From an uncultured Myxococcales bacterium (lineage in GTDB: Bacteria; Myxococcota_A; UBA9042), in contig CAIYBN010000082.1 of NCBI GenBank assembly GCA_903924465.1, forward strand, positions 1 through 64,000: 64,000 nt of DNA, given 5' to 3'. Under the pieces are notes generated by a model. That model was given only the letters and a program-made list of their open reading frames with translations. It did not search any database and had not been told where the DNA came from. The stretch's first letter is position 1; each line of letters starts with the position of its first letter. This document shows, piece after piece, positions 63,892 through 64,000 of this stretch. Position numbers and translations under genes: made by a program.

Positions 63892-64000
63892 ACACACCGG
63901 CGATTGTCCCAGGCCAGACGCTCGGTATCCTGGGCGGCGGGCAACTCGGTAAAATGATTGCAATCGAGGCGCGGCGCATGGGCTATCGCGTCAAAGTCCT
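63888..64000 (+). CDS. purK: N5-carboxyaminoimidazole ribonucleotide synthase, 5' part
   Basis: Only the first 37 codons are in the window. They read [20 protein letters not shown], the family's N-terminal nucleotide-binding block. PurK uses ATP and bicarbonate to make N5-CAIR from AIR. The GTG start is coupled to purE by a 4-bp overlap. Confidence 0.9.
   Translation, partial: MNTPAIVPGQTLGILGGGQLGKMIAIEARRMGYRVKV

Overview
The window is a gene-dense, GC-rich stretch of a Gram-negative bacterial chromosome. Its flavour is that of the Myxococcota and related former Deltaproteobacteria. I infer this from about a dozen lipoproteins with clear lipoboxes, several of them cysteine-rich with CDDG..C-type repeats; a bactofilin; an ExbB/ExbD/TonB set; a Pal-like/CpoB-like pair; paired ArsA-type ATPases; and many outer-membrane or secreted proteins without a recognisable family. 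No rRNA, tRNA, CRISPR array, prophage or complete insertion sequence was seen. Species cannot be told from the sequence alone.

Left part (1-24 kb). The window opens inside the 3' half of a REP-associated transposase (RAYT) carrying an in-frame (TTGAV)n expansion. A minus-strand block follows: two giant lipoproteins (one a zinc metalloprotease), an outer-membrane-like protein, a membrane glycosyltransferase with the MeaB GTPase, an outer-membrane-like protein, a lysine 2,3-aminomutase-type radical SAM enzyme, two overlapping ArsA-like ATPases and a HAD phosphatase. The plus-strand pair DUF1385-prfA interrupts it. Then comes an exbB-exbD-tonB-lipoprotein operon whose last member holds a Kazal-like motif.

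Middle (24-43 kb). A bifunctional (p)ppGpp synthetase/hydrolase reads right. Minus-strand genes follow for a lipoprotein, ornithine carbamoyltransferase, carbamate kinase, bactofilin, a polyprenol-phosphate mannosyltransferase-type enzyme and a long-chain acyl-CoA synthetase. Further on are a cysteine synthase-like enzyme and an accessory-looking patch (36.1-41.4 kb): a DUF4157 protein, a HExxH putative peptide-modification protein, a secreted Cys-rich protein, a radical SAM enzyme, a small DUF6918-like protein and a YkgJ-like Cys-cluster protein. An isoaspartyl dipeptidase homologue closes this part.

Right part (43-64 kb). Here lie a large Cys-repeat lipoprotein, a HEAT-repeat protein, a DedA protein, an aminotransferase, and two long paralogous proteins each built of three thioredoxin/DsbA-like domains that all lack CXXC. 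RarA and a tandem universal stress protein follow. A plus-strand run then carries a small lipoprotein, a Pal-like and a CpoB-like lipoprotein, mnmG, a cyclophilin lipoprotein, a Cys-rich lipoprotein, a TPR-like protein, a second membrane glycosyltransferase, and purE-purK (cut by the window end). Several neighbours here are coupled by GTGA or ATGA overlaps.

Most notable non-coding features: a 92/93-bp nearly identical element found twice, each time about 40 bp downstream of a stop codon and in the orientation of that gene; a three-hairpin stretch with CCCC loops upstream of the Cys-repeat lipoprotein; and REP-like palindromes tied to the RAYT remnant.
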